The position numbers and the translations under genes were made by a program. Positions 53,325-63,300 of a stretch of DNA of 64,000 nt are shown one piece after another. Position 1 is the stretch's first letter; each line of letters starts with the position of its first letter. The notes beneath the pieces were generated by a model. That model had not been told where the DNA came from. It saw only the letters and a list, made by a program, of their open reading frames with translations, and searched no databases. Origin of the DNA: Fulvimarina pelagi HTCC2506 (GTDB lineage: Bacteria > Pseudomonadota > Alphaproteobacteria > Rhizobiales > Rhizobiaceae); assembly GCF_000153705.1 (NCBI RefSeq), contig NZ_DS022272.1, positions 3,050,798-3,114,797 on the forward strand. Direction: 5' to 3'.

Positions 53325-55799
53325 TCAGACAGCTCCCGGTCCCGCCTGCCAAATATCCTTGGCATATTCGCGGATCGAGCGATCGGAGGAGAACCAGCTC
53401 ATCCGGGCCGTGTTGTGAACCGCCTTCGCCTGCCACTCTTTCGGCCGGCGGTAGAGATCGTCAAGATGGCGCTGCATGTCCCAATAGGCCTGGAAATCGG
53501 CGCAGATCATCCACCAGTCATTGTTGTAGAGGTTGGAAATGAGGCCGTGATAGCGCGCTGGCTCCTCCGGCGAGAAGAGGCCGGACGAGATCGCGTGCAG
53601 CGCCTCGCGCAGGATCGGCGTCTCCTCGATGATCGAGCGGCCTGAATGGGTCTGTGCCCGACGCTCGGCGACTTCCGGTGCTGTCAGGCCGAAGATGAAG
53701 ATGTTGTCGTCGCCGATATGATCCTTCATCTCGACGTTCGCGCCGTCGAGCGTGCCGATGGTGAGTGCGCCGTTGAGGGCGAACTTCATGTTGCCCGTGC
53801 CGGACGCTTCGAGACCGGCAGTCGAGATCTGCTCCGACAGGTCCGCCGCCGGCATGATGATCTCGGCGAGCGAGACGTTGTAGTTCGGGATGAAGACGAC
53901 CTTCAGGAGGTCGCGCACCACCGGATCGGAATTGATCAGCCGGGCGACGTCGTTGGCAAGATGGATGATCTCCTTCGCTTGGGCATAGCTCGGCGCCGCC
54001 TTGCCGGCGAAGATTTTGACGCGCGGCGTCCAGTTGCGCTCTGGGTGAGAGCGGATCTGGTCGTAGAGCGCCACCGCCTCGATGATGTTGAGGAGCTGGC
54101 GCTTGTATTCGTGGATGCGCTTCACCTGGATGTCGAAGATCGCGTCGGGATCGACCTGCAGCGCCATGCGCTCGGAGATGAGGTGCGCGAGCTGCGCTTT
54201 CTTCGTTCGCTTGACCGCGCCGAACTTCTCGACGAATGCGGCATCGTTCGCGAGCTTGTCGATAGCGCGAATCTTGTCGATGTCGTCGAGGAAACCCGGC
54301 CCGATCGCATCGGTGATGAGTTCGGTGAGCTCCGGGTTACACTCCATCAGCCAGCGCCGGGGCGCGACCCCGTTGGTCTTGTTCTGGATCCGGTCCGGAT
54401 ACAGCTTGTGAAGGCTATGGAACACCGTCTCCTTCATCAGGTCGGTGTGGAGCGCCGAAACGCCGTTGACGGCGTGGGAGCCTACGAACGCGAGTTGGCC
54501 CATACGCACGCGCCGGCCATTGCCCTCATCGATCAGAGAGATCGCGGAAATTTCGAACCCCTCGAAGCCCTTTTCCTGCGCTGCATGGCGTATCACTTCG
54601 GCGTTGATCGTGTAGATGATCTGCATTTGGCGCGGCAGCAGGCGTTCGAAGAGATGGATCGGCCAATGCTCCAGCGCCTCGGGCAGCAGCGTGTGGTTGG
54701 TGTAGCCGCAGGTGGCGCGGGTGATCTCCCAGGCCCTTGCCCACGGCACGCCGTGGATGTCGACGAGAAGGCGCATCAACTCGGCGATGGAGACTGCCGG
54801 GTGGGTGTCGTTCAGCTGTACGGCGACCTTGTCGGCCAGGGTCTCGACGGTTCCATGGCGCCTGACATGCCGCTTGATCATGTCCTGCAGCGATGCCGAG
54901 GAGAAGAAGTATTCCTGCCGGAGCCGCAGTTCCTGGCCGGCCTGATGGGAGTCGGCCGGGTAGAGAACGCGCGTGATCGCTTCGGCCTTGTTCGACTCCA
55001 CGAGGGCTCCGATATGATCGCCCTGGTTGAAGGCGTCGAGCAGGATGGGGTCGACCGCCTGAGCGCTCCACAGACGAAGCGTGTTGATCTGCTCGCCGCG
55101 CCAGCCGACCATCGGCGTGTCGAAGGCAACGGCCATCACGCGTTCTCCAGGACGCCAGACCTGCCTGGGCGGCCTGCCGGTCTCATGGATGGTGTTGACC
55201 GTGCCGCCGAAGCCGATCTCGTAGGAAGCGTCGCGCCGCTCGAATTCCCATGGATTGCCATGGACGAGCCAGGTTTCGGGGAGTTCGACCTGCGCGCCTT
55301 CGGAAATCTCCTGCCGGAAGAAGCCGTGGACATAGCGGATGCCGTAGCCGTAGCCGGGCACGCCGGTCGAGGCCATGGATTCCATAAAGCAGGCGGCGAG
55401 GCGGCCGAGACCACCATTGCCGAGCGCGGCGTCGGGTTCGAGGAGTTCGACCATGTCGAGCTCAACGCCGTATTTGGCCAGCGCCTCGGTGATCGGCTGA
55501 GTCAGCTGGAGATTGTTGATCGCATCGCGCAGGAGACGCCCGATGAGAAACTCCATCGAAAGATAGCAGACTTCCTTGCCGCCGGTCTCCTCGATCCGGT
55601 TGCCCGAGGCGAACCAGCGGTCGATGATCCGGTCGCGCACGACGAGGGTGGTCGCGCGCAGCCAGTCGTATTTGCGCGCCTGATCGGGATGCTTGCCGAT
55701 CGAATAGGTCATCTTTTCGAGGATCTGCCGGGCAAGCTCCTCGGTATCATTGGAGCGCGGCTCGTGGACTGGGGCGTCGATTTCTTTCGTCGCTGACAT
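53325..55799 (-). CDS. glgP: Glycogen phosphorylase
   Basis: 824-residue GT35 enzyme releasing glucose-1-P. Signatures include EFLIGRLLRDAINN, the active-site GNGGLGRLAACFMESMA, and the PLP-lysine region GTGNMKFALNGALTIGTLDGANVE, with KVFIPNYNVSLAE before it. No N-terminal regulatory phosphorylation site is expected. Ends 605 bases upstream of glgC; begins 7 bases after the pgi stop, so pgi-glgP are one transcript. Confidence 0.96.
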   Translation of the reverse strand: MSATKEIDAPVHEPRSNDTEELARQILEKMTYSIGKHPDQARKYDWLRATTLVVRDRIIDRWFASGNRIEETGGKEVCYLSMEFLIGRLLRDAINNLQLTQPITEALAKYGVELDMVELLEPDAALGNGGLGRLAACFMESMASTGVPGYGYGIRYVHGFFRQEISEGAQVELPETWLVHGNPWEFERRDASYEIGFGGTVNTIHETGRPPRQVWRPGERVMAVAFDTPMVGWRGEQINTLRLWSAQAVDPILLDAFNQGDHIGALVESNKAEAITRVLYPADSHQAGQELRLRQEYFFSSASLQDMIKRHVRRHGTVETLADKVAVQLNDTHPAVSIAELMRLLVDIHGVPWARAWEITRATCGYTNHTLLPEALEHWPIHLFERLLPRQMQIIYTINAEVIRHAAQEKGFEGFEISAISLIDEGNGRRVRMGQLAFVGSHAVNGVSALHTDLMKETVFHSLHKLYPDRIQNKTNGVAPRRWLMECNPELTELITDAIGPGFLDDIDKIRAIDKLANDAAFVEKFGAVKRTKKAQLAHLISERMALQVDPDAIFDIQVKRIHEYKRQLLNIIEAVALYDQIRSHPERNWTPRVKIFAGKAAPSYAQAKEIIHLANDVARLINSDPVVRDLLKVVFIPNYNVSLAEIIMPAADLSEQISTAGLEASGTGNMKFALNGALTIGTLDGANVEMKDHIGDDNIFIFGLTAPEVAERRAQTHSGRSIIEETPILREALHAISSGLFSPEEPARYHGLISNLYNNDWWMICADFQAYWDMQRHLDDLYRRPKEWQAKAVHNTARMSWFSSDRSIREYAKDIWQAGPGAV

Positions 55800-55806
55800 T
55801 GAGGCT

Positions 55807-57429
55807 TTACGTCCTTCTCATGGTCTGGATCGCCGCGACGAGGCCACGCGTCGAGCCGTCGCGACTCCCGGCGTCCTGTTCTCCGGTCACGACGGGAACG
55901 AGATTCTTGGCAAGCTCCTTGCCGAGTTCGACGCCCCATTGATCGAATGCGTTGATACCGAAAAGCTGCGCTTCGACGAAGACACGATGTTCATAGAGCG
56001 CGATCAGCCGGCCAAGGGTGCGAGGGTCGAGCTGTGCATAAAGCATCGTCACCGAGGGCCGCTCTCCCGGAAACACCCTGTGAGGCGCGATCCGCTGGGC
56101 TTCGTCCGGTGTCGCGCCGCCATCGAGAAGCTGCCGACGCGCCTCTTCCAGAGTGCGCCCAATCATCAGCGCTTCCGACTGGGCAATGCAATTTGCAAGG
56201 AGGAGGTCCTGGTGGACCGTCATCTTCTCGCTTTCATGCGCGTTCGCCGCAGCGAGAAACTCGACGGGAACGACGTCCGTCCCTTGGTGAATCAGCTGGA
56301 AGAAGGCGTGCTGGCCGTTGGTGCCGGGTTCACCCCAGGCAACCGGGCCCGAGACTGCGACGGGCTCTCCGTCGAGTCCGACGCGCTTGCCGTTCGACTC
56401 CATATCGAGTTGCTGGAGATAGGCTGGAAAGCGCGAGAGCCGCTGGTCGTAGGGTATGATCGCCCGTGTCGGGCAGTCCATCGCAACCCGGTGCCACCAA
56501 CCGACGAGTCCGAGGAGAATGGGCAAGTTCTCGCCGAGCGGCGCCGAGCGGAAATGCTCGTCCATCTCGTGCCCGCCAGCGAGAAACTCCCGGAACTTCT
56601 CCGGCCCGATCGCAATCATCAGCGGCAGGCCAATGGCCGACCAGATCGAGTATCGTCCGCCAACCCAATCCCAAAAGCCGAAGGTGCGGTCTTCGGAAAT
56701 GCCGAACGCCTCGACCTGATCGAGCGCCGTCGAGACCGCCGAAAAATGGGTCTCGACCGCATCCTCGCCGAGTTTCGCGACGATCCAGTCTCGTGCCGTT
56801 CGGGCATTGGTCATCGTTTCGACGGTCGTAAACGTTTTCGAAGCGACGATAAAAAGTGTCGTCTCGGGATCGAGGCCAGTGATCGTGTCGGCAATGTGTG
56901 CGCCGTCGACATTCGAGACATAATGAACATTCGGCCCGTTGTGGTAGGGAGCGAGTGCCAGCGTCGCCATGGCCGGGCCGAGATCAGATCCGCCGATGCC
57001 GATGTTGACGACGTCTGTGAAAGCCTTGCCGGTCGCGCCATGGGCCGCACCGCTGCGGATGGCGTCGGCAAAAAGCGTCATTTCCCATCGGACTGCCTGC
57101 ACCGCGTCGCCGACTGGTTCGCCATCAGCCTTGAAGCCGTCGCCCGGTTTGGCGCGGAGGGCCACATGGAGAACGCTCCGCCCCTCGGTTTCATTGATCT
57201 TCGCCCCGGCGAACATGGCGTCGCGTTTGGCTTCAACCTTCCTTTCACGGGCGAAATCGATCAGTGCAGAGAGCGCTTCGGGATCGATCGCGGTCTTGGA
57301 AAGATCGAGCAGAAGATCGTCCTGGCGAAAGGACATCGCCTCGAACCGTTTCGGATCGGCCTTGAAGAGGGATTGTATGCCGATTTTCTCGGCACGGGCT
57401 GCGGCGGTCGCGATCGCGTCGGGATACAA
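55807..57429 (-). CDS. pgi: Glucose-6-phosphate isomerase
   Basis: 540 residues from a TTG start at 57429 that follows GAGGGAG at six bases. Family signatures: [89 protein letters not shown] and the C-terminal helix [20 protein letters not shown] with the active-site Lys. Connects fructose-6-P to glucose-6-P for glycogen synthesis. Upstream are 330 bases with no gene. Confidence 0.96.
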   Translation of the reverse strand: MYPDAIATAAARAEKIGIQSLFKADPKRFEAMSFRQDDLLLDLSKTAIDPEALSALIDFARERKVEAKRDAMFAGAKINETEGRSVLHVALRAKPGDGFKADGEPVGDAVQAVRWEMTLFADAIRSGAAHGATGKAFTDVVNIGIGGSDLGPAMATLALAPYHNGPNVHYVSNVDGAHIADTITGLDPETTLFIVASKTFTTVETMTNARTARDWIVAKLGEDAVETHFSAVSTALDQVEAFGISEDRTFGFWDWVGGRYSIWSAIGLPLMIAIGPEKFREFLAGGHEMDEHFRSAPLGENLPILLGLVGWWHRVAMDCPTRAIIPYDQRLSRFPAYLQQLDMESNGKRVGLDGEPVAVSGPVAWGEPGTNGQHAFFQLIHQGTDVVPVEFLAAANAHESEKMTVHQDLLLANCIAQSEALMIGRTLEEARRQLLDGGATPDEAQRIAPHRVFPGERPSVTMLYAQLDPRTLGRLIALYEHRVFVEAQLFGINAFDQWGVELGKELAKNLVPVVTGEQDAGSRDGSTRGLVAAIQTMRRT

Positions 57430-57759
57430 GGCTCACTCCCTCATTTGGCTGCGCGTCATGGTCCGACGAAGTATCACGCGCGATGATCCAATCCTACCCG
57501 ATCGTGGAGCGGTTCATGAAATGCGACAAAGCCGAAGCGGTCGTCGAGACGCCCATCTAAGCCGTGAACATCGTTGCCGTCGATGCGATCAGCTGCGTCA
57601 TATGCTACTTTTTTCAGCGGGAGAGTTCGCACGACAAAACGCCAATATTACTGCTGCGCCTCGAGTCGTTTCTGGAAAGGACACGAGATCAAGCACTTGT
57701 CGGAAGTCTTTGGCGATGAGAGGCCGGGCACAGGAGCCCGGTCTTGAAAGCGTTCAGGC
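57430..57759. other. 330-base intergenic region between pgi and the aldehyde dehydrogenase gene
   Basis: Contains the pgi SD and promoter region and the weak hairpin at 57724-57741. No open frame with an SD and no repeat seen. A T-rich patch (CTACTTTTTTCAG, 57602-57614) is the only notable composition feature. Confidence 0.5.
57724..57741 (-). terminator. Weak terminator hairpin after the aldehyde dehydrogenase gene
   Basis: CCGGGC-ACAGGA-GCCCGG, a perfect 6-bp GC stem 18 bases beyond the stop at 57760, without a clear T-tract on the minus strand (CCTCTC follows). Confidence 0.45.
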
Positions 57760-59124
57760 TCAATCGCGTGTGACGGTTTTGGCGTTCATGAACGCCCTGA
57801 TGCCCTCGTGTGACAGTTCGCGTCCATAACCCGATCGTTTGACGCCGCCGAAGGGCAGTGCGGGATGAGATGCCGTCATGCGGTTGATGTGGGTGCCGCC
57901 GGTGTCGAGATCGCGGATAAACCGCTCCTGCTCGGCCTTGTCTCGTGTGAAAACCGAACCGCCGAGGCCGAAATCCGAATCGTTCGCGAGTTCAATCGCC
58001 GCGTCGATCGAGCCGACCTTGAACATGATGGCGCAAGGGCCGAACAGCTCGTCGCGATAGGCCGGGGCGTTTTCCGGGACTTCGGCGATGATGGAAGGCT
58101 GAAAGAAGAAGCCCGGACCTTCCGGCGCCTTGCCGCCCGTGACGAGCTTGGCGCCCGCCGCGACCGATTGTTCGACCTGGGACTTCAGGTCCTCGACGCC
58201 CTGTTTCTGGGCAAGCGGGCCCATATCGGTTCCGGTCTCCATCGGATCGCCGAGCTTCATCGCTTCCACCTTGGCCTTGTAGCCTTCGAGATAGCGGTCG
58301 TAGACGTCCTCGTGGACGATGAAGCGCTTGGCCGCGATGCAGCTCTGGCCGTTGTTCTGCATGCGGGCGGTGATGCCGACTTCGATCGCCTTGTCGATAT
58401 CGGCAGACGGCATGACGATGAACGGATCGGAGCCGCCGAGTTCGAGAACCGTCGTCTTGATCTCGTGCCCGCTGGTCGCGGCGACAGCGGAGCCCGCGCC
58501 TTCCGAACCGGTCAGTGTCGCGGCGCGGATGCGGGGATCCTTCAGAATGCCGTCGACCTTCTTCGAGGAGACGAGCATTGTCTGGAACAGTCCCTGCGGT
58601 CCGCCGGCATCGAGGATGACGCGCTCGATCTCCAACGCGCAGCGCGAAACGTTGGAGGCGTGTTTCAACAGCCCGACATTGCCCGCCATGATCGCGGGGG
58701 CCGCGAATCGCAGGCACTGCCAGTAGGGGAAATTCCAGGGCATGATCGCGAGGATCGGCCCGATCGGCAGATAGGCGACGAAGTTCTCCGAGGCCGGGCC
58801 GCCGGGCCGATCTTCGTTGGCGATCATCGCCGGGCCGTGCTCGGCGTAATACCGGCAGGCCATGGCGCATTTCTCGACCTCGGCGACCGCTTCCTTCAGC
58901 CGCTTCCCCATCTCCTGAGTCGCGATCCCGGCAAGTTCCTCTTTCCGGGTTTCAAGTTGGTCGGCGATCCGGTTGAGGAGGGCGGAGCGGTCGTCGAGGT
59001 TCGAGGTGCGCCAGTCGCGATAGCAGAGATCGGCATTGGCGATCGCCCGATCGATGTCGGCATCGGAATGCTCGGCATACTCCTCGATGATCTCGCCGGT
59101 TGCAGGATTGATGCTTGTCGGCAT
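57760..59124 (-). CDS. NAD(P)-dependent succinate-semialdehyde dehydrogenase-type aldehyde dehydrogenase
   Basis: 454 residues, the short form that begins at INPATGEIIEEY. Catalytic Cys in NNGQSCIAAKRFIVHE, general-base Glu in TTVLELGGSDPFIV, oxyanion Asn in IMPWNFPYWQ, cofactor loop TGSEGAGSAVA. NNGQSCIAAKRF is typical of the succinate-semialdehyde/Sad (YneI) branch. Likely oxidises succinate semialdehyde with NAD+, but other aldehydes can not be excluded. Monocistronic; a small gene on the same strand lies 102 bases upstream. Confidence 0.9.
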   Translation of the reverse strand: MPTSINPATGEIIEEYAEHSDADIDRAIANADLCYRDWRTSNLDDRSALLNRIADQLETRKEELAGIATQEMGKRLKEAVAEVEKCAMACRYYAEHGPAMIANEDRPGGPASENFVAYLPIGPILAIMPWNFPYWQCLRFAAPAIMAGNVGLLKHASNVSRCALEIERVILDAGGPQGLFQTMLVSSKKVDGILKDPRIRAATLTGSEGAGSAVAATSGHEIKTTVLELGGSDPFIVMPSADIDKAIEVGITARMQNNGQSCIAAKRFIVHEDVYDRYLEGYKAKVEAMKLGDPMETGTDMGPLAQKQGVEDLKSQVEQSVAAGAKLVTGGKAPEGPGFFFQPSIIAEVPENAPAYRDELFGPCAIMFKVGSIDAAIELANDSDFGLGGSVFTRDKAEQERFIRDLDTGGTHINRMTASHPALPFGGVKRSGYGRELSHEGIRAFMNAKTVTRD

Positions 59125-59226
59125 AGCGCGCCTCGCTTGAACTCTTGTCTCAAGTTAGGGATCGGCCGGGCCGATCCAGGTCGATGTTCCCGGAAACAGT
59201 CCGACCCCGACAATCCGTCCAGCAGA

Positions 59227-59439
59227 TCAGAGCGTGCCTTCCGCCGCATCGATCTGGGCTCGCGTATCCTTCGCACCCTCGGCATGGGGATCGTCTTTCA
59301 GGACCTGTTCGAGCGACTGCTTCCATTCGTGGAGAATGGTCTTTTTCTCGGCGACGGAAAGGTTTGCATCGGCCGTGACCGCCGCCGGATTGCTGTAAGT
59401 GCCGTGTTCGGGGTGTTCGAAACGGATGGTCTCGCTCAT
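59227..59439 (-). CDS. Small hydrophilic protein of unknown function
   Basis: 70 residues with AAGAAGGAG upstream of the ATG at 59439. The helical core NLSVAEKKTILHEWKQSLEQVL resembles short alphaproteobacterial proteins with the LSxAEKxxILxxW pattern; the tail HAEGAKDTRAQIDAAEGTL is charged. No function known. 193 bases without a gene separate it from the dioxygenase gene downstream on the map. Confidence 0.7.
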   Translation of the reverse strand: MSETIRFEHPEHGTYSNPAAVTADANLSVAEKKTILHEWKQSLEQVLKDDPHAEGAKDTRAQIDAAEGTL

Positions 59440-59632
59440 CGGGAGCGCTCCTTCTTCTGTCGTCCCGTCGGCTCAAACCGCACGGGTCATTTTTGTCTGA
59501 AGGCCCAACGCGAGGGATCGGGAAAGGGTTCGAAGCCGAGACGGCAGCCAGCCAATGGCGCGCGGCAGTGCGCAGGCAGAACCGGTCGCGGTCGCCGCGT
59601 TTCGGTTTCCACCGTGTTTGGAGAAGGTGCCG

Positions 59633-60214
59633 TCAGACGATGAAGTTGAAGCTGCCGCGGCCGGCGCTCGGATCGAAGGCGACGAGCAGTTCGCTGCTGA
59701 AGATCCCGTCCCGCCGGTTTTGGGGCACGCGCGGGAAATAGAGCTGGGTGGTCAGGATCCGGCCTCCGCGCGGCTGGACGCGGACATGGATGTGCCGGGT
59801 TCGGCCGGGATAGAGGCCCGGCAGGATTGTTGCCAGACGCCAGCGGCCATTGGCGTCCGAGAACTGGTGCCCGCGCAGGCGAAAACCGGAATTGTCGTAA
59901 TTGCCGTTGGCGTCGGCCTGCCAGAAGTCGAGCTTTACACCGGCGACCGGCCGGCAGTCCTGCCCGAGAACCTGGCCGTAGAGGAGGATCGGCTGACCGC
60001 CCGCAGTGTCGCGCGTCATGTCCGACTTTCGCGGCGAGCCGGAAGAGAAGAACGGTCCCTGCGTCTGAACCGGCGTCAGCGTATCGCCGCCGCAGGAGGG
60101 CGTCTGGGCGAGATAGAGATTGTCGGCGTGGGCGCGGCGCACCACGGCGGGCATCGCGATGGCGGTAACGAGGCCGGCCGTAAACAGGCGGCGATTGAGG
60201 TCGCGTGGTGCCAT
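59633..60214 (-). CDS. Exported intradiol ring-cleavage dioxygenase-like protein
   Basis: 193 residues. A Tat-like signal (RDLNRRLFTAGLVTAIAMPAVVRRAHA, twin Arg at 8-9, cleavage near 30) is followed by a single intradiol dioxygenase domain. Fe(III) ligands are all visible: Tyr106 (GNYDNSG), Tyr135 (LPGLYPGR), His141 and His143 (RHIHVRV). Substrate recognition regions differ from catechol/protocatechuate enzymes, and the length is shorter than those. Exported members of this family exist in actinobacteria and some proteobacteria with unknown substrates. I take the ATG at 60214; frames upstream enter tamB territory. Confidence 0.85.
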   Translation of the reverse strand: MAPRDLNRRLFTAGLVTAIAMPAVVRRAHADNLYLAQTPSCGGDTLTPVQTQGPFFSSGSPRKSDMTRDTAGGQPILLYGQVLGQDCRPVAGVKLDFWQADANGNYDNSGFRLRGHQFSDANGRWRLATILPGLYPGRTRHIHVRVQPRGGRILTTQLYFPRVPQNRRDGIFSSELLVAFDPSAGRGSFNFIV

Positions 60215-60350
60215 TTTGGGTCGCGCTCCGTGACGGTATCGGGGTCGCGGGCTGACACGATCAGTCCGGTCAGCCCTCGTCCTCGATGATAACACAGATA
60301 CGCGCGGACCCGCCGGTGGATGCGTCGACGCGCCGCCGCAAGGCGAAGCG

Positions 60351-63300
60351 CTAGAACTCGCCCTCGTAGAAGACGCCGACTTCACCACTGCCCTCGGCAT
60401 TCACCGAGCCGCGCGCCTTGAGACCCGCGCCGAGATCGAGGTCGACCGAAACGCGGCCCGTCGAATCGACGCCGAGATAGATATTGTCGTTGATGTATTT
60501 GCCGGCGCCCACGGCCGTCTCGCCATCCGCCGTCGTCGTGATGTCGAGATCGTCGACGCCGAGCTGCGAGCGGAGGTTCTCGAGGAGGCCCGTCGATCCA
60601 CCAACGCCAGCGAGCGAGGCGGCCGCCTCGGCGAGCTGGGCGATCTGCAGCGGCGAGAGATCGCTGGTGCCCTGCTGGAAGATCAGCCGCGCCAGCACCT
60701 CGTCCTGCGGCAGGACGGGATTGGAGGAGAAGGTGAAGCTCGGATCGTCCGCCGGGCCGGTGACCGAGATGAAGACGGTCACCTCGCCGGCATCGGAGCG
60801 AGCGAGAAGATCGAGCGTCGGCACCAGATTGCCCGTGAAGGTGAGGGTACCTTCTTCGAAATCGAGCCGCCGGCCGAGAATGCCGAAGCGGCCTCGGATC
60901 AGATCGAAACCGCCGGTGATCTGCGGATCGGCGGAACTGCCAGTGATTTCGATCGTGCCACCGAGTTCGAGGTCGAGGCCGCGGCCGCGTACGAAGACCT
61001 GGTTCGGCGCGCTGAAGGTGATGTCGAGATTGACGCCCCCGCCGCCGGAGGAGCCCTCTGCCGCTTCCGGATTGATCTCCCGCTGCTGCTGGTAGACCGC
61101 TGGCCGCGCGTTGACATGGGTGACGTCGATCCGCGCGAGCGAGCTCGGCAGGTTCTCCGGAACGAGGATGTTGATCTCCTCTGCCGTGATATCGCCGGCG
61201 ATCGTAGGTCCGTCCGTGAGCGGGCCGGTGATCGAGAGATCGGCCGATAAACTTGCGGTCACGATTTCGCCGTCGGTGTAGCGGCCCTGGTTGAGGACCA
61301 CCGAGATGTCCGCGTTGAACGGCGGCGTCAGGCCGACCGTGCCGCCGACCTGTATCGTGCCGCCCTGGCCGAGGCTTGCGGAAAACGCGCTGATCGTCGC
61401 CGTCTGGCCGTTCAGGGTGATCGTGGTCGTGATGTTCTGGACGATGAGATTGGCCGTCGCGTCGACGAAGCGCGCGCCGGAGGTGGAGATCGTGCCGGTT
61501 ACGTTTGGCTGGGTCGCCGGTCCGGAGACGATCGCGTCGATCGCGACCGTGCCGGTGATCGAGCGTCCTCCCTCGGCGAGCGTGCGATTGGCGAGTTCGA
61601 GCGGCGCGGTACCGTCGATGGCGATGTTCAGCGTCGGCCCGCCGGAAAGGTTGACCGTGCCGTTGGCGTTAAGCGCGATGCCCGAACCGGTGACGCTGGT
61701 ATCCGTCGTCACCGTATTGTTGGCGAAGGTCCCGCTGGTATCGATGGCGAGCGCGCCGACGCCGGCGCTTCGGGTCTGGGCGACGGAGACGCCGGTCGCG
61801 CTGATGTCGTACTGGACAGACGGTGCGCTCGGCGAGCCTGCGACCACGACGGACCCGTTGATCGTGCCCTGCGGATCGACGCCGGCCGCCGCAGCGCTGG
61901 CGATGGAGGCCGGCAGGTTCGCGATATCCACGTCGAGATCGAGATTGCCGGCGCTTGCCGAGCCCGCGACCGTGATCGTGCCGGAGCCAACATTGAACAC
62001 CGCCTGGCTGAGATCGACCGCCTGTGCGGCATAACTGCCCGCGATGTCGGCGTCGATCGGCGGCGCGCCGGCCGAGCGGCTCTGGGCGACCGAGACATTG
62101 TCGAGGGTGATGTCGAAATTGGCGTTCGGATCGGAAACCGAGCCCGTCGCCTGGGCGGAACCCGAGAGCGTGCCCTGTGCGCCGAGCCCGTCGACGAAAC
62201 CGTTGGCGAGGCCGACCGGCAGCTGGTTGATGTCGACGGAAACGTCGAGGGTCTCGCCTACCGTGCCGGACGCGCTGAGCGAGCCGGCGCCGACATCCAC
62301 TTGAGCGGTCTCGATCTGGACGGTGCCGCCGGCATAGGAGCCGGCCGCGTCGAAGGAGAGCGGCGCCGTTCCGGAGCGCGCGATTTGCGTCGTCGTGATG
62401 CCCGAGCCCTGAAGATCGAAAGTCGCATTCGGATCGGAGACCGGGCCGGTCGCCTGCGCGGTCCCGGAGATCGTCCCTTGCGCGCCGAGGCCGTCGACGA
62501 AGCCGTTGGCGAGACCGACGGGCAGCGCGTTCAGCTGGGCCGAGATATCGAGGGTCTCGCCGACCGTGCCGGAGGCTGTCAGCGAGCCCGAGCCGATGTC
62601 GAGCTGGGCGTTGGCGAGCGTCAGCGTGCCACCGGCATAACTGCCCGAGGCGTCGAGCGTCAGCGGGTCGACATTGCCGTCGCGCAGTTGGCGTGTGGTG
62701 ATGCCCGTTCCGGAAAGGTCGAACTCCGCGTTCGGATCGGACAACGAGCCGGTGGCGGAGGCCGAGCCGGAGATCGTGCCCTCCGCGCCAAGTCCCTCGA
62801 CAAAGCCGTTGGCGAGGCCAACGGGCAACTGGTTGATATCGACGTCGATATCGAGATTCTCTCCTACCGTCCCGGAGGCGGTCAGCGAGCCCGAGCCGAC
62901 TTCGAGTTCTGCGGTCTCAAGCGTCAGCGTATTTCCCGCATAGGAGCCGGCCGCATCGAGCGTCAGCGGTGCGATGCCCGAGCGGGCGATGTCGGCGGTC
63001 GTGATGCCGCGACCTTGGAGCGAGAACTCGGCGTTGGGATCGGACAGCGAGCCAGTCGCCGTTCCGGTGCCTGAGATCGTGCCTTCGGCGCCGAGCCCGT
63101 CGACGAAGCCGTTGGCGAGCCCGACCGGCAACTGGTTGATTGCCAGATCGAGATCGAGGGTCTCTCCCGCCGTACCCGAAGCCGTGAGCGAGCCGGTGCC
63201 GACATCGAGTTCAGCCTGGTTCAGCTGCAGGGTCTGGTTCGCATAGGAGCCTGCGACATCGAGTGTGAGCGGCTCGATGCCGCCTTCCGCAAGTGCTGCG

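Noticed and set aside
53646-55796. 716-codon open frame on the plus strand antisense to glgP, and similar long frames antisense to the antiporter, pgi, aldehyde dehydrogenase and AceE-like genes
   Set aside because: Typical antisense frames of high-GC coding DNA: low-complexity Arg/Asp/Gly-rich translation, no SD, and a well supported gene on the other strand.
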